Source: Caulobacter flavus
GTDB lineage: Bacteria > Pseudomonadota > Alphaproteobacteria > Caulobacterales > Caulobacteraceae
Reading direction: 5' to 3'
NCBI RefSeq assembly: GCF_003722335.1
Contig: NZ_CP026100.1
Location: 3,508,001-3,572,000, forward strand
DNA: 64,000 nt
How positions within the stretch are numbered: position 1 is the stretch's first letter; every line of letters starts with the position of its first letter. The notes beneath the pieces are model-generated. The model ran no database searches. It was not told where the DNA came from and saw nothing but the letters and a program-made list of their open reading frames with translations. Shown here in pieces: positions 1-9,182 of this stretch. Made by a program: the position numbers and the translations under genes.

Positions 1-2577
1 GCCGCGCGCCAGGTCGAGCGCGGCGTGCAGGCCGGCCTCCCGCCCGGCCGGATCGCCGGCCAGGGCCGCAAGCCGCGTCAGTTCGGGGCCGACCCAGGTC
101 GAGGGCTCCTGGTCGAGGCGGGCCAGCATGGCGGCGTCGATTAGCCCGGCATCGACGGCGGCGAAGCACTCGACCTGCATCGGGAAGGCGCCCGCCGGGA
201 CGCCGACCGCCGGATCGAGGGCGGCCAGATAGCCCTGGCCCCACAGTTCCCAGAACCGCACGCCGCGACCCTGAGCCCGCTCCAGCAGGCGCTCGACCCA
301 GTGGCGGGCCAGGTCCGCGCGGCCAGTCCACAGGGCGACGGGCGCAGCGCCGACGGCCAGGCCGTAGCAGATCGTCAGGTCGTGGTCGGTGGCCAGGGCC
401 GCCTCGGCCGTCTCCTGGGCCAGCCGCAGGGCCTGTGCGGACTCGCCGCGCAGCCACAGGATCCGCATCTTCAGCGCCTGGGCGGCCACGGTGTCGTTGA
501 CCTGGGCGTGGTTGGCCTGGTTGGCCACCACCGGGCCGACATGGGTGGCGATGACCCGCTCGATCAGCTCGAGCGCTGTCCGCTGGTCGCCGGCGAAATG
601 GTGGCGCAGGGCCTGCATGTGGTCGGCGGTCTGCAGGGCGGCGGGATCGCCCACGGCCCGCGCGATGGCCTGGAAGCCGTCGGCGAAGACGGCGCAGTCG
701 GCGTAGCGTCCGGCCAGGATGGCCTGGGCCCAGCGGCCCCAGCCGGCCCGCAGCCGCAGGCCCGGATCGTCCAGCGCCTCGGCGATGGTCAGGGCGCGGG
801 CGAAGGCGGTCTCCATCGCCGGGGTCGGGCCGTGGGTGTGCCACAGGGCGTGACCCTGGGCGGTCAGCAGCTCGACCTCGGCGGCCGAGGCCGCCAGGTC
901 GGTGTCGGCGATGCTCTTGAGGGCCTTCTCGACCAGGGCCAGGAACTCGCGCGGCAGGCTGAGGTGGAACCACAGCGGGGCCGAGACCACGGTCAGGCGG
1001 ATGGCCAGCGGCAGGTCGCCGGCCGGCGAGAACGCCCAGGCGAGGGCGGCGCGCACGTCGTCGACCAGGCGGCTCTTCTCGGCCAGCCACTCGCGGCGGG
1101 CGCGGCCTTCCCAGGCGCTGTCGGTGTCGGCCAGCTCGGCGCAGCAGTATTCGGCGTGGCGGCGCGCGGCCTCGCCGGCGTCAGGGCGGGCGGCCAGCGC
1201 TTCGCGGGCGTAGGCGCGGGTGGTGTCGAGCAGGCGATAGAGAGTGGCCGCCCCCGACGCGTCGACCGACAGCAGCGACTTGCGGGCCAGGGCGGTGACG
1301 ATGTCGAGCACGTCGTGGCGGCTAAGGCTCCCGTCAGCGGCGACCACGCGGGCGGCCTCCATCGGAAAGGCGCCGGCGAACAGGCTCAGGCGGTCCAGCA
1401 CCGTGCGGCCCTCGACCGGCAGCAAGCCGTAGCTCCAGTCCAGCGTCGCGCGCAGGGTCTGCTGGCGGGGCAAGGCGGTGCGCCGGCCCTTGGTCAGCAG
1501 GCCGAAGCGGTCGTCGAGATTGGCGGCCAGTTCGGCGGCGCTCATCATGTCGATGCGGGCGGCGGCCAGTTCCAGCGCCAGCGGCATGCCGTCCAGCCGG
1601 CGGCAGATCTCGGCCACGGCGGCGGCGTTGGCGTCGGTCAGGGCGAAGGCGTCGTCGCTGGCCCGGGCCCGCTCGACGAACAGCTGCACGGCCGCGTAGC
1701 CGGCGGCGGCCTGGGCGTCGATCGCGTCGCCTTCCGGCGCCGGCAGGGTCTGCAGGCGGTGCACCCATTCGCCCTCGGCCCGCAACGCCTCGCGGCTGGT
1801 GGCCAGCACCAGGGTCTGGGGGGCGCCCAGGTGGATCGCCTGGGCGAGGTCGGCGGCGGCGTCGACCACGTGCTCGCAATTGTCCAGCACCAGCACGGCC
1901 GGGGCCTGGGACAGCCGCGCCACCACGGCGGCCAGGGCGTCGCGGCCCGAGCCTGGCAGGTCGAGGGCGGCGGCGGCGGTCCCGGCCACCAACTCCGACT
2001 GGGCCACGGGCGCCAGATCGACGAACACCCAGGGCAGGCCCTGGGCCTGGGCCACACGCTCGGCGACGGCCGCGGCCACGGTGGTCTTGCCGATGCCGCC
2101 GGGGCCGATCACCGTCATGAAGCCGCGCTCCGGCAGCAGCTCGACGAGGCTGTCGACGATGGCGTCGCGTCCGACGATCCGCCGCGCGCCGGGCCGGGCG
2201 CGAGCGGGGGCGTGTGGCGCGGCCGGCGCAGTGGCGGGAGCCGCGTCAGGTCGCGCGATCGGCGCGACGAAGCGATAACCACGCCCCTGTTCGTTCAGCA
2301 CGTAGCGGGCGCCGTCGCGGCCGTCGCCCAGGGCCTTGCGCAGGCCGGCGATGTGCACGCGCAGGGTGCTCTCGTCGACCGTCACGTCGGCCCACACCCG
2401 CGCCAGCAGCTGGTCCTTGCTCAGCAGTTCGCCGTCGGCGTCGATCAGGGCCAGCAGGATGTCCAGCGCCCGGCTGCCGATCGCCACGGGCTGGCCGCCG
2501 GCGCTGAGCAGCCGCCGTTCGCGGTCGAGGGCGAACGGGCCGAAGGTGAGCGATGTGGCGGCGGGCGTGGACGGCAT
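1..2577 (-). CDS. Winged-helix DNA-binding protein with NB-ARC-like ATPase and TPR-like region (partial)
   Basis: The frame is open from an ATG at 2575-2577 to the left edge, so the C-terminus is missing (859 codons visible). Residues 8-105 match an OmpR/CadC-type winged helix (TFGPFALD start, ending ARYVLNEQGRGYRF). A P-loop GPGGIGKTT lies at about 158-166 and a Walker-B-like LVLDNCEH follows. The rest is Ala/Leu-rich helical sequence typical of the TPR-like region in predicted ATPase regulators. The large open frames on the other strand (for example 301-2667) are shadows, since the domains read only on the minus strand. It is probably a one-component transcription regulator with a nucleotide switch. 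Ligand and targets cannot be read from the sequence. It faces away from nothing obvious: the liv operon downstream of its start runs in the same direction toward it. Confidence 0.85.
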   Translation of the reverse strand, partial: MPSTPAATSLTFGPFALDRERRLLSAGGQPVAIGSRALDILLALIDADGELLSKDQLLARVWADVTVDESTLRVHIAGLRKALGDGRDGARYVLNEQGRGYRFVAPIARPDAAPATAPAAPHAPARARPGARRIVGRDAIVDSLVELLPERGFMTVIGPGGIGKTTVAAAVAERVAQAQGLPWVFVDLAPVAQSELVAGTAAAALDLPGSGRDALAAVVARLSQAPAVLVLDNCEHVVDAAADLAQAIHLGAPQTLVLATSREALRAEGEWVHRLQTLPAPEGDAIDAQAAAGYAAVQLFVERARASDDAFALTDANAAAVAEICRRLDGMPLALELAAARIDMMSAAELAANLDDRFGLLTKGRRTALPRQQTLRATLDWSYGLLPVEGRTVLDRLSLFAGAFPMEAARVVAADGSLSRHDVLDIVTALARKSLLSVDASGAATLYRLLDTTRAYAREALAARPDAGEAARRHAEYCCAELADTDSAWEGRARREWLAEKSRLVDDVRAALAWAFSPAGDLPLAIRLTVVSAPLWFHLSLPREFLALVEKALKSIADTDLAASAAEVELLTAQGHALWHTHGPTPAMETAFARALTIAEALDDPGLRLRAGWGRWAQAILAGRYADCAVFADGFQAIARAVGDPAALQTADHMQALRHHFAGDQRTALELIERVIATHVGPVVANQANHAQVNDTVAAQALKMRILWLRGESAQALRLAQETAEAALATDHDLTICYGLAVGAAPVALWTGRADLARHWVERLLERAQGRGVRFWELWGQGYLAALDPAVGVPAGAFPMQVECFAAVDAGLIDAAMLARLDQEPSTWVGPELTRLAALAGDPAGREAGLHAALDLARG

Positions 2578-2651
2578 GAGGGCGGTTTCGCGCGGATTCG
2601 TTCGGTGTCGATAGAACTAATCTTGCGCGATGGCGCGACCGTGACCGCCCT

Positions 2652-5123
2652 TCATCCGCCGAGATAGGCCGCGTTCACCGCCGGATCGGCGGCGATCTGG
2701 GCCGACCTCCCTTGCGCCACGACCTGGCCGCCGCTGAGCACGTAGGCGCGGTCGGAGATCGACAGCGCCAGGCCGGCCATCTGGTCGACGATCAGCAGGG
2801 TCAGGTCCTGGTCGCGCAGGTCGCGGAAGGCGCCGAAGATCTCGTCGATGACGCGCGGGGCCAGGCCCAGCGACGGCTCGTCCAGCAGCAGCACCTTGGG
2901 CTTGCTCATCAGCGCGCGGGCCAGGGCCAGCATCTGCTGCTCGCCGCCCGACAACAGGCCCGCCCGCTGGTGCAGGCGCTCGGCCAGGCGCGGGAAGCGG
3001 GCCAGCATCGCCTGGGTGCGGGCCTCGATGTCGCGGCGATCGAGGAAGGCCCCCAGCCGGATGTTGTCGCGCACGGTCAGCTCGGGAAACACCTGCCGGC
3101 CCTCGGGCGACAGCACCACGCCCTTGCGCACGCGCTCGTTGGCCGAGAGGCTGTTCAGCAGCCCGCCTTCGAACGCCACCTGGCCGTCGGCGGCGGGATG
3201 CAGGCCGGCGATCACCCGCATCAGGGTCGACTTGCCAGCGCCGTTGGCGCCCAGCAGGGCCACGGCCTCGCCCTGGCGGACCTCGATCTCGACGCCCGAC
3301 AGCACCGGCGCGGCGCCATAGCCGGCGGTCAGGTTGACCACCCGCAGGGCGTCCAGCCGGCTGACCGGACCGCGATCGATCGGGGCGGAGGCCGGGGCCG
3401 CGCCCAGATAGGCCGCGCGCACGGCCGGATCGGCCTGGATCTCGCTCGGCGTTCCCTGCGCGATCTGCATCCCGGCGTTCAGCACCACGACGGTGTCGGA
3501 GACGCCCATCACCAGGCCCATGTCGTGCTCGATCAGGCCGACGGCGACGTCTGCCGCGGCAATCTCCTTCAGCAGGACGGCCAGGCGACGCTTGTCCTCC
3601 TGCGACAGGCCGGCGGCTGGTTCGTCCAGCAGCAGCACGTCGGGGTCCAGCGCCAGGGCGCGGGCGATCTCGACCAGGCGGCGGTCGACATGGGCCAGGT
3701 CTCCGGCCGGGATCGTCGGATCGCCGCCGTAGCCGCAGGCGCGCAGCAGGGCGCGGGCCTTGCGGCGCTGCTCCTGACCGGCGAAACGGGCCAGCGGCGC
3801 GCCCAGGCGTCCCCGGCGGGCGGCTAGCAGCACGTTGTCCTCGACGCTGAGGCTCTGGAACACCTGCGAGGTCTGGTACGAGCGCGCCACGCCGGCCCGC
3901 GCGGCGGCGAAGGCCTGCCGGGGCAGAGGCGCCTCGCCCAGCAGGCAGAGGCCGTCGGTGGGACGATAGAAGCCGCTGAGCAGGTTCATCACCGTCGACT
4001 TGCCCGCGCCGTTGGGGCCGATCAGGGCGGTGACCTGGCCGGGCGGAAGCGAGAAGCGGGCGCCGTCCAGGGCGCGCAGGCCGCCGAAGCGCATGCCCAG
4101 GTCCTGCGCCCGCAGCGCGGCGCGGGGGCGATCGGACAGCAGTTCGGCGAGCGGCGGCGCGGCGTCCGCGATCGGCGGGGCGGTGGTCTTGCGCTTGAAG
4201 GGCAGGGCGTTCCACAGGCCCGCCAGGCCGCGCGGCGCCAACCACAGCACCACCATCAGCAGGGCTCCGAACACCAGGATGCGATAGGCCTCGAACCCCG
4301 ATAGCAGCTCAGGCAGCAGGCCCACGACCAGGGCGCCCAGCAACGGCCCGAGGCGCGTGCCGGAACCTCCGAGCACGACGACCAGCACGAACAGGATCGA
4401 CTGGGTCAGGTTGAAGGTCTGGGGCGTGACGAACCCGGCCATCGGCGCGAACAGGCCGCCGGCCGCGCCGGCGAACAGGGCCGACAGGGAGAAGGCCAGG
4501 GTGCGGATGACGGTCGGGTTCAGGCCCACCGAGGCGGCGGCGACGTCGGCGTCCCGAACTGCCCGCATGGCCGCGCCCCAGCCGCCGGCCGACAGCCGCG
4601 CGAAGGCCAGCATCGCCATGCCCGCGACCGCCACGGCCAGCACGGCCATGCCGTTGGCGTCCAGCGTTGCGCCGAAGAGGCTGGGGGGAGGAATGTCGAG
4701 GATGCCGTTCTGTCCGCCGGTGACGTCGCGCAGTTCGACGAGGCCGTGCTCGACGATCAGGCCGAAGGCGATGGTCACCATGGCCAGATACGGACCCTTC
4801 AGCCGCAGGGCCGGGATCGCCATCAGCGCGCCGACGCCGCCGGCCAGCAGCGCGCCCAGCGGCCAGGCGATCCAGAAGCTGACGCCAAGCCGCGTGGTCA
4901 GCACGGCCACGGCATAGGCGCCGATGGCGTAGACCCCGGCATGGCCGAACGACATCTGTCCGCCCAGGCCGACCAGGATGTTGAGGCCCACCCCGACGAT
5001 GGTCAGCAGGGCGATCTGGCCCAGTACGAAGGCGTAGTAGCTGTCGAGCGTGGCGGCCATGGCGAGGGCGGCGGCGATCGCGCCGAGGACGGCGAGCGTG
5101 GAGGCGAGGGAACGCATGCTCAT
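2652..5123 (-). CDS. Branched-chain-amino-acid-type ABC transporter: LivM-LivG-LivF fusion
   Basis: One 823-residue polypeptide holds three normally separate subunits. Residues 1-305 are a LivM-type permease with many membrane segments. Residues about 338-575 are a LivG-type ATPase (Walker A GPNGAGKS at 369-376, Walker B LLLDEP near 497-502, switch His in IEHD). Residues about 590-823 are a LivF-type ATPase (Walker A GANGAGKS, signature LSGGEQQ, Walker B LLLDEP). The start at 5123 overlaps the livH-like stop by 4 nt (ATGA). An ATG two codons later is an alternative, and the longer frame from 5285 runs into livH and is not used. Oddity: the LivG half lacks a recognisable LSGGQ signature; the matching position reads LAHVDRR, so ATP hydrolysis may be asymmetric. 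The substrate is unknown; HAAT transporters carry amino acids, amides and urea-like compounds. Confidence 0.9.
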   Translation of the reverse strand: MSMRSLASTLAVLGAIAAALAMAATLDSYYAFVLGQIALLTIVGVGLNILVGLGGQMSFGHAGVYAIGAYAVAVLTTRLGVSFWIAWPLGALLAGGVGALMAIPALRLKGPYLAMVTIAFGLIVEHGLVELRDVTGGQNGILDIPPPSLFGATLDANGMAVLAVAVAGMAMLAFARLSAGGWGAAMRAVRDADVAAASVGLNPTVIRTLAFSLSALFAGAAGGLFAPMAGFVTPQTFNLTQSILFVLVVVLGGSGTRLGPLLGALVVGLLPELLSGFEAYRILVFGALLMVVLWLAPRGLAGLWNALPFKRKTTAPPIADAAPPLAELLSDRPRAALRAQDLGMRFGGLRALDGARFSLPPGQVTALIGPNGAGKSTVMNLLSGFYRPTDGLCLLGEAPLPRQAFAAARAGVARSYQTSQVFQSLSVEDNVLLAARRGRLGAPLARFAGQEQRRKARALLRACGYGGDPTIPAGDLAHVDRRLVEIARALALDPDVLLLDEPAAGLSQEDKRRLAVLLKEIAAADVAVGLIEHDMGLVMGVSDTVVVLNAGMQIAQGTPSEIQADPAVRAAYLGAAPASAPIDRGPVSRLDALRVVNLTAGYGAAPVLSGVEIEVRQGEAVALLGANGAGKSTLMRVIAGLHPAADGQVAFEGGLLNSLSANERVRKGVVLSPEGRQVFPELTVRDNIRLGAFLDRRDIEARTQAMLARFPRLAERLHQRAGLLSGGEQQMLALARALMSKPKVLLLDEPSLGLAPRVIDEIFGAFRDLRDQDLTLLIVDQMAGLALSISDRAYVLSGGQVVAQGRSAQIAADPAVNAAYLGG

Positions 5124-5998
5124 ACCTTTCGCACCTCGGCGCGGCCCAGCAGGCCGTCGGGGCGCAGGGCCAGGGCCAGGATCACCAGGCCGAAGGTCAG
5201 CATCTGGGTGTAGCCCGAGCCCAGCACGCTGGCCGACGCGGCCTCGACCACGCCGAACAGCACGCCGGCGGTCATGATGCCCCACGGGTTCCTGAGACCG
5301 CCGAGGATGGCGACGGCGAAGGCCTTGAGGCCCAGCACCACGCCCATGTCGGGCTGGATGGTGAACAAAGGAGCGACCAGGGCGCCGGCCATGCCGGCCA
5401 GGGCCGACGACACGGCGAAGGCCGCGGCGATCATCGCGCTCACGGGAATGCCCATCAGGCTGGCGGCGTCGCGGTTCTGGGCCACGGCCAGGACCGCCGT
5501 GCCCAGCAGGGTCTTGCGGCTGATCCAGTGTAGCGCGGCGGCGATGGCCAGGCCCACGACGGGGATCAGCAGGTGCAGCGGATAGACGCCCAGCGAGGCG
5601 CCGCCGACGCTGACCGAGGAAGCGGTGAGGATCGAGCTCAGGCTGCGCGGCTCTGTGCCGAACAGGAAGAGCGTGGCGTTGTCAGTGACCAGCCCCAGCG
5701 CGACCGTGGCCATCAGCCAGGCATCGGACCTGCGCTTGAGGAACGGCCGCACGGCCAAGCCCTCGACCAGCAGGCCGTAGAGCCCGCACAGCGCGATGGT
5801 CGCGGGCGCGGCCAGCAGGACCGGCCAGCCTAGGGTGCGTTCCAGCGTGAACAGCAGCACCGCGCCCAGCATGGCGCTGGTCCCTTGGGCGAAGTTCAGC
5901 GCCCCGCAGACCGAGAAGGTGATGTGAAAGCCAAGCGCGATCAGCCCGTACATGCTGCCAAGCGCCAGGCCGCTGAGAAGGGGAGCGAGAAGGTCCAT
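5120..5998 (-). CDS. Branched-chain-amino-acid-type ABC transporter permease, LivH family
   Basis: A 292-residue integral membrane protein with about eight hydrophobic segments, starting MDLLAPLLSGLALGSMYGL as LivH proteins do, with the conserved ALNFAQG element near residue 35. It should pair with the LivM domain of the next gene to form the inner-membrane channel. The stop overlaps the start of the fusion gene by 4 nt, which implies translational coupling. The start lies only 3 nt after the stop of the binding-protein gene, so the three genes form one leftward operon. Confidence 0.9.
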   Translation of the reverse strand: MDLLAPLLSGLALGSMYGLIALGFHITFSVCGALNFAQGTSAMLGAVLLFTLERTLGWPVLLAAPATIALCGLYGLLVEGLAVRPFLKRRSDAWLMATVALGLVTDNATLFLFGTEPRSLSSILTASSVSVGGASLGVYPLHLLIPVVGLAIAAALHWISRKTLLGTAVLAVAQNRDAASLMGIPVSAMIAAAFAVSSALAGMAGALVAPLFTIQPDMGVVLGLKAFAVAILGGLRNPWGIMTAGVLFGVVEAASASVLGSGYTQMLTFGLVILALALRPDGLLGRAEVRKV

Positions 5999-6001
5999 GG
6001 C

Positions 6002-7180
6002 CTAGCCGCGCCGGACTGGCACGATGGCGTCGCCTTCGAAGCGGGCCCAGACGTAGTCCTTCTCCGTAAGGGCGTCGTGGCGGCCGTCGGCGAACGGGCG
6101 CTCGTAGGTCTTGATGAGGCCCTCGTAACGGTCGATGGCGGCAAAGCCCTTGCGCACGGCCTCGCCGTCGGTCGAGCCGGCCTTGTCCAGCGCCAGCGCC
6201 GAAAGATGCAGGGCGTCATAGGCGTTGGCCACGCCCACGGCCGGCGAGATGTCGGCCGGCGACTTGATGTCGGGGTACTTGGCCATCAGGGCGGCCAGCA
6301 CCTTGTCGCGGGTCGGGGTGATCGGTCCGGCGAAGCTGTAGGTCTGGACGAAGGTCACGCGGCCGGCGTTGGGACCGGCCAGTTCGCCGAAGCGTCCGCC
6401 GGCCGGACCCCAGTGCGAGACCACCGGCACGCTCCAGCCCATGCGGTCGAGCGAGCGCACCACCTGGGCCGAGGGGCCGACCGTGCCGACCAGCAGCAGG
6501 GCGTCGGCGCCCGCCGCGCGCAGGCGTCCAAGCTGCGGGGTGACGTCGACGTCGGAAGGCTCGAAGCGTTCGGCGCCGGCGAGGGGAGAGCCGACGGCCG
6601 CCAGCGCCGCCTTCAGGCCCTTCTCGTTGGACTCGCCCCACGGATTGTTGAGCAGGATCAGGCCCGGGCGCCTGGCCCCGAAGGTCTCGCGGGCATAGGC
6701 GACCATGGCCTTGTCGACCTCTTCGTCGACGGCCGAGACGCGGAACACGAAGTTGGGGCTGGTCCCATTCTGGGTGATGGCCGTGCCCGCCGCCCACGGC
6801 ACCATGAACGGAACCTTGGCCTGGCTGGCGATCGGCACGATGGCGCGGGCTACCGGCGTGTCGAGCCCGCCGAACAGCACGGCGACCTTCTCGCGGTGGA
6901 TCAGCTCGCGGGCGGCGGTGACGCCCCGGGCCGGATTGCTCTCGTCGTCGCGGCGCACCAGCTCCAGCTTGCGCCCGCCCAGCACGCCGCCGGCGGCGTT
7001 GATCTCGTCGATGGCCACCGAGAGACCGCGCGTGATCGCCTCGCCCGAGCGCGCCGACTGGCCGGAAAGGGCGGTGACCAGGCCGATCTTCACCGGTCCC
7101 GCGCCGCCCTGACCCTTGCAGGCGGCCAGAAGGACGGCAAGGCTTCCGACGGCGAACATGCGGCGGGACGGATTCGACAC
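6002..7180 (-). CDS. Periplasmic substrate-binding lipoprotein of LivJ type (Peripla_BP_6)
   Basis: 392 residues. The N-terminus has a twin Arg at 6-7, a hydrophobic stretch and a lipobox LAAC with Cys21, so it is probably a lipid-anchored periplasmic receptor. The mature part opens VKIGLVTALSGQSARSGE, the typical type-I binding fold of amino-acid/amide receptors, and the FVFRVSAVDE element is also typical. It is the first gene of the operon with LivH and the LivMGF fusion. The divergent GntR-type gene and the palindrome at 7266-7281 lie in its promoter region, which suggests control by that regulator. The ligand is not predictable; the nearby amidohydrolase hints at a cyclic or amide nitrogen compound. 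Confidence 0.9.
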   Translation of the reverse strand: MSNPSRRMFAVGSLAVLLAACKGQGGAGPVKIGLVTALSGQSARSGEAITRGLSVAIDEINAAGGVLGGRKLELVRRDDESNPARGVTAARELIHREKVAVLFGGLDTPVARAIVPIASQAKVPFMVPWAAGTAITQNGTSPNFVFRVSAVDEEVDKAMVAYARETFGARRPGLILLNNPWGESNEKGLKAALAAVGSPLAGAERFEPSDVDVTPQLGRLRAAGADALLLVGTVGPSAQVVRSLDRMGWSVPVVSHWGPAGGRFGELAGPNAGRVTFVQTYSFAGPITPTRDKVLAALMAKYPDIKSPADISPAVGVANAYDALHLSALALDKAGSTDGEAVRKGFAAIDRYEGLIKTYERPFADGRHDALTEKDYVWARFEGDAIVPVRRG

Positions 7181-7265
7181 GAGACACCTCTTGCACTGGC
7201 GCGGCCGCTCGGCGGCGGGCCCTGTTCGAGGCGAGTTAATCGCGTCGCTCGCTCACGAGCTCATG

Positions 7266-7281
7266 AAATCGTCGACGATTT
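7266..7281. promoter_or_regulatory. Perfect 16-bp palindrome, candidate GntR-type operator (copy 1)
   Basis: AAATCGTCGACGATTT is a perfect dyad in the divergent region between the binding-protein gene (start 7180) and the GntR gene (start 7453). The identical 16-mer recurs at 9034-9049 before the TonB receptor, and a version with the same 12-bp core is at 8900-8915. FadR-type regulators bind short GT/AC dyads, which fits. Binding by the adjacent regulator is inferred. Confidence 0.65.
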
Positions 7282-7452
7282 GAAGAAATATGCGTCGGCA
7301 TTCTGACTGTGCAGAAAGTCGACATTCCTCATTGCAAATCTGCCCGCGATCGCGGCATCGTGGCGTCAGGACGGTCGATCGGCGCTGATCCCCGGTTGCA
7401 TCGGACCCGATGCGGGCGCCTACAACCGCGATCACCAGTTTCGGCGGATTTC

Positions 7453-8241
7453 ATGACCCAGACGCCTCCGGCCAAGCCACGCCAGACCGCTCCGAAGACC
7501 GCCGCCGGCGCGCGCAAGGCCGGCCGTGGTCCGGCCAGGACCGACATGGCCGGCATCGCCGCCGTCGACGGCGCGGCCGACGTCGAGCAGCGGATCTACC
7601 AGTCGGTGTTCGACGGCGTGCTGAACCAGCGCCTGCCGCCGGGCACCAAGCTGCCCGAGCCGGCCCTGTGCGCGCTGTTCGGCGTCAGCCGGGCGGTGGT
7701 GCGCAAGGTGCTTCAGCGGCTGGAGCACGACCACATCGTCGAACTGCGCCCCAATCGCGGCGCGGTGGTCGCCGCGCCGACCCCCGAGGAGACCCGCAAG
7801 ATCTTCGAGGCCCGCCGCGCGCTGGAAGCCGCCCTGGTCGAGCTGGCCGTCCAGCGCCACAGCGGCAAGGACATCGAGGAACTGCACGCCCTGCTGCACC
7901 AGGAAGAGGAGGCGATGGCCAACGCCTACCAGCCGGCCTGGGCCCAGACGGCCCGCAACTTCCACCTGCAGGTGGCCGCCCTGGGCGGCAATCCGATCCT
8001 GCTGGCCTACCTGACCGAGCTGATCTCGCGCTGCTCGCTGATCGTGGCCCTCTACGAGCCGGCCGGCAACGCCGCCTGCGAGCACGAGGAGCATTGCGAC
8101 ATCGTCGACGCCATCTCCAAGGGCGACGCCAAGCGCGCCGTGGCGGCGATGAACGCCCACCTGGTCGGGCTGGAGGAGCGGATCTGCCTGGAGCGGCCGT
8201 CCTCGGTGAAGACCCTGGCCCAGATGCTCAACCTGGCCTGA
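7453..8241 (+). CDS. GntR family transcriptional regulator, FadR/FCD subfamily
   Basis: 262 residues from the ATG at 7453; the open frame reaches back to 7309, but that part looks non-coding and contains promoter sequence. An Ala/Lys/Arg-rich tail (1-40) is followed by a GntR winged helix at about 46-108 (ALCALFGVSRAVVRKVLQRLE) and a helical FCD effector domain at about 115-245. FCD proteins usually sense an organic acid or related metabolite. It lies divergent to the liv-type operon and 8 nt upstream of the flavin-reductase-like gene. It is the best candidate to bind the ATCGTCGACGAT palindromes in both flanking promoter regions. Confidence 0.88.
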   Translation: MTQTPPAKPRQTAPKTAAGARKAGRGPARTDMAGIAAVDGAADVEQRIYQSVFDGVLNQRLPPGTKLPEPALCALFGVSRAVVRKVLQRLEHDHIVELRPNRGAVVAAPTPEETRKIFEARRALEAALVELAVQRHSGKDIEELHALLHQEEEAMANAYQPAWAQTARNFHLQVAALGGNPILLAYLTELISRCSLIVALYEPAGNAACEHEEHCDIVDAISKGDAKRAVAAMNAHLVGLEERICLERPSSVKTLAQMLNLA

Positions 8242-8249
8242 GCACCGTC

Positions 8250-8882
8250 ATGCACGTCGATTTCGCCAGCATCACCGCCTACCAGCGCTACAAGCTGATG
8301 GCGAGCCTGATCGTGCCGCGGCCCATAGCCCTGGTGACCACGATCAACGCCGACGGCGTGGTCAACGCCGCCCCCTTCAGCATGTTCAACATGCTGGGCG
8401 AGGAGCCGCCGCTGGTGATGATCAGCGTCAACCTGCTGGCCTCCGGCGGGCTGAAGGACACGGCCGCCAACATCGTCGAGTCCGGCCAGTTCGTGGTGCA
8501 CCTTGCCGACGAGGCCATCGCCGCCAAGATGCACGCCTGCGGCGAGGCGCTGCCGGCCGATCAGAGCGAACTCGACAAGGTGGGGCTGACAACCGCCCCG
8601 TCGGTCGAGATCGTCCCGCCGCGCATCGCCGAGGCCCCGGTGGCCTTCGAATGCGCGCTGTGGGAGACGATCCGCACCGACAGCCGGCTGATCTTCTTCG
8701 GCAAGGTGCTGCACCTGCACGCCCGCGAGGGGCTGATCGACACCCAGGCCTGGCGCGTCAGCCTGCAGGACTATTTCCCGGTCGGCCGCTTCGGGGCCAG
8801 CTTCTACGTCACCACCCGCGACCGCTTCTCGCTCGAGGACGAGGCTGGCAAGGTGCGCGAGACCGAGATCGACCGGATCTAG
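8250..8882 (+). CDS. Flavin reductase-like FMN-binding protein (DIM6/NTAB family)
   Basis: 210 residues starting MHVDFASITAYQRYKLMASL, with the family's PRPIALVTTINADGVVNAAPFS segment early and FGKVLHLHAREGL in the C-terminal half. This split-barrel family binds FMN and includes flavin reductases and related proteins of unknown activity. It starts 8 nt after the GntR stop and is probably co-transcribed with it. Its place between a regulator and a TonB receptor/amidohydrolase pair suggests an oxidative or reductive step in catabolism of the imported compound. Exact activity is unknown. Confidence 0.85.
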   Translation: MHVDFASITAYQRYKLMASLIVPRPIALVTTINADGVVNAAPFSMFNMLGEEPPLVMISVNLLASGGLKDTAANIVESGQFVVHLADEAIAAKMHACGEALPADQSELDKVGLTTAPSVEIVPPRIAEAPVAFECALWETIRTDSRLIFFGKVLHLHAREGLIDTQAWRVSLQDYFPVGRFGASFYVTTRDRFSLEDEAGKVRETEIDRI

Positions 8883-8899
8883 ATCCGTCCGGACCGGGA

Positions 8900-8915
8900 G
8901 GATCGTCGACGATCC
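8900..8915. promoter_or_regulatory. 16-bp palindrome related to the GntR operator (copy 2)
   Basis: GGATCGTCGACGATCC is a perfect dyad sharing the core ATCGTCGACGAT with the copies at 7266 and 9034. It lies 17 nt after the flavin-reductase-like stop, upstream of the TonB receptor. It could be a second operator or, being GC-closed, a weak hairpin. Confidence 0.45.
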
Positions 8916-9033
8916 GGCCCGTGGCCATTTCCTTCGGAACTCCATTCGACGACCGACGGCGCCGCAACGCCGGGCGCCTTTCCGCGGCCGACGGCCGAAA
9001 AATCGGCAGACATAACGTCGACACTGATTTATC

Positions 9034-9049
9034 AAATCGTCGACGATTT
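9034..9049. promoter_or_regulatory. Perfect 16-bp palindrome, candidate GntR-type operator (copy 3)
   Basis: AAATCGTCGACGATTT, identical to 7266-7281, in an AT-rich part of the intergenic region 8883-9182, about 134 nt before the TonB receptor start. A degenerate half-related copy (ATCATCGACGAA) follows at about 9060-9069. The spacing suggests an operator at the receptor promoter. Apart from these sites nothing else was recognised in 8883-9182. Confidence 0.65.
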
Positions 9050-9182
9050 AGTTTTAGATCATCGACGAAATTCCAGTTTCCCTGAAGTCGTCCCCGGCGG
9101 CCCGGCGACCGTGCCGATCCCGCCGCCGAGGACACGGCCGCGTGGGGATACGCGCGCCGCACTCGCAACAGGGGATATGGCG

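Noticed and set aside
301..2667. 788-residue plus-strand open frame
   Set aside because: Gly/Gln/Arg-rich shadow of the minus-strand regulator gene, whose winged-helix and P-loop motifs are clear.
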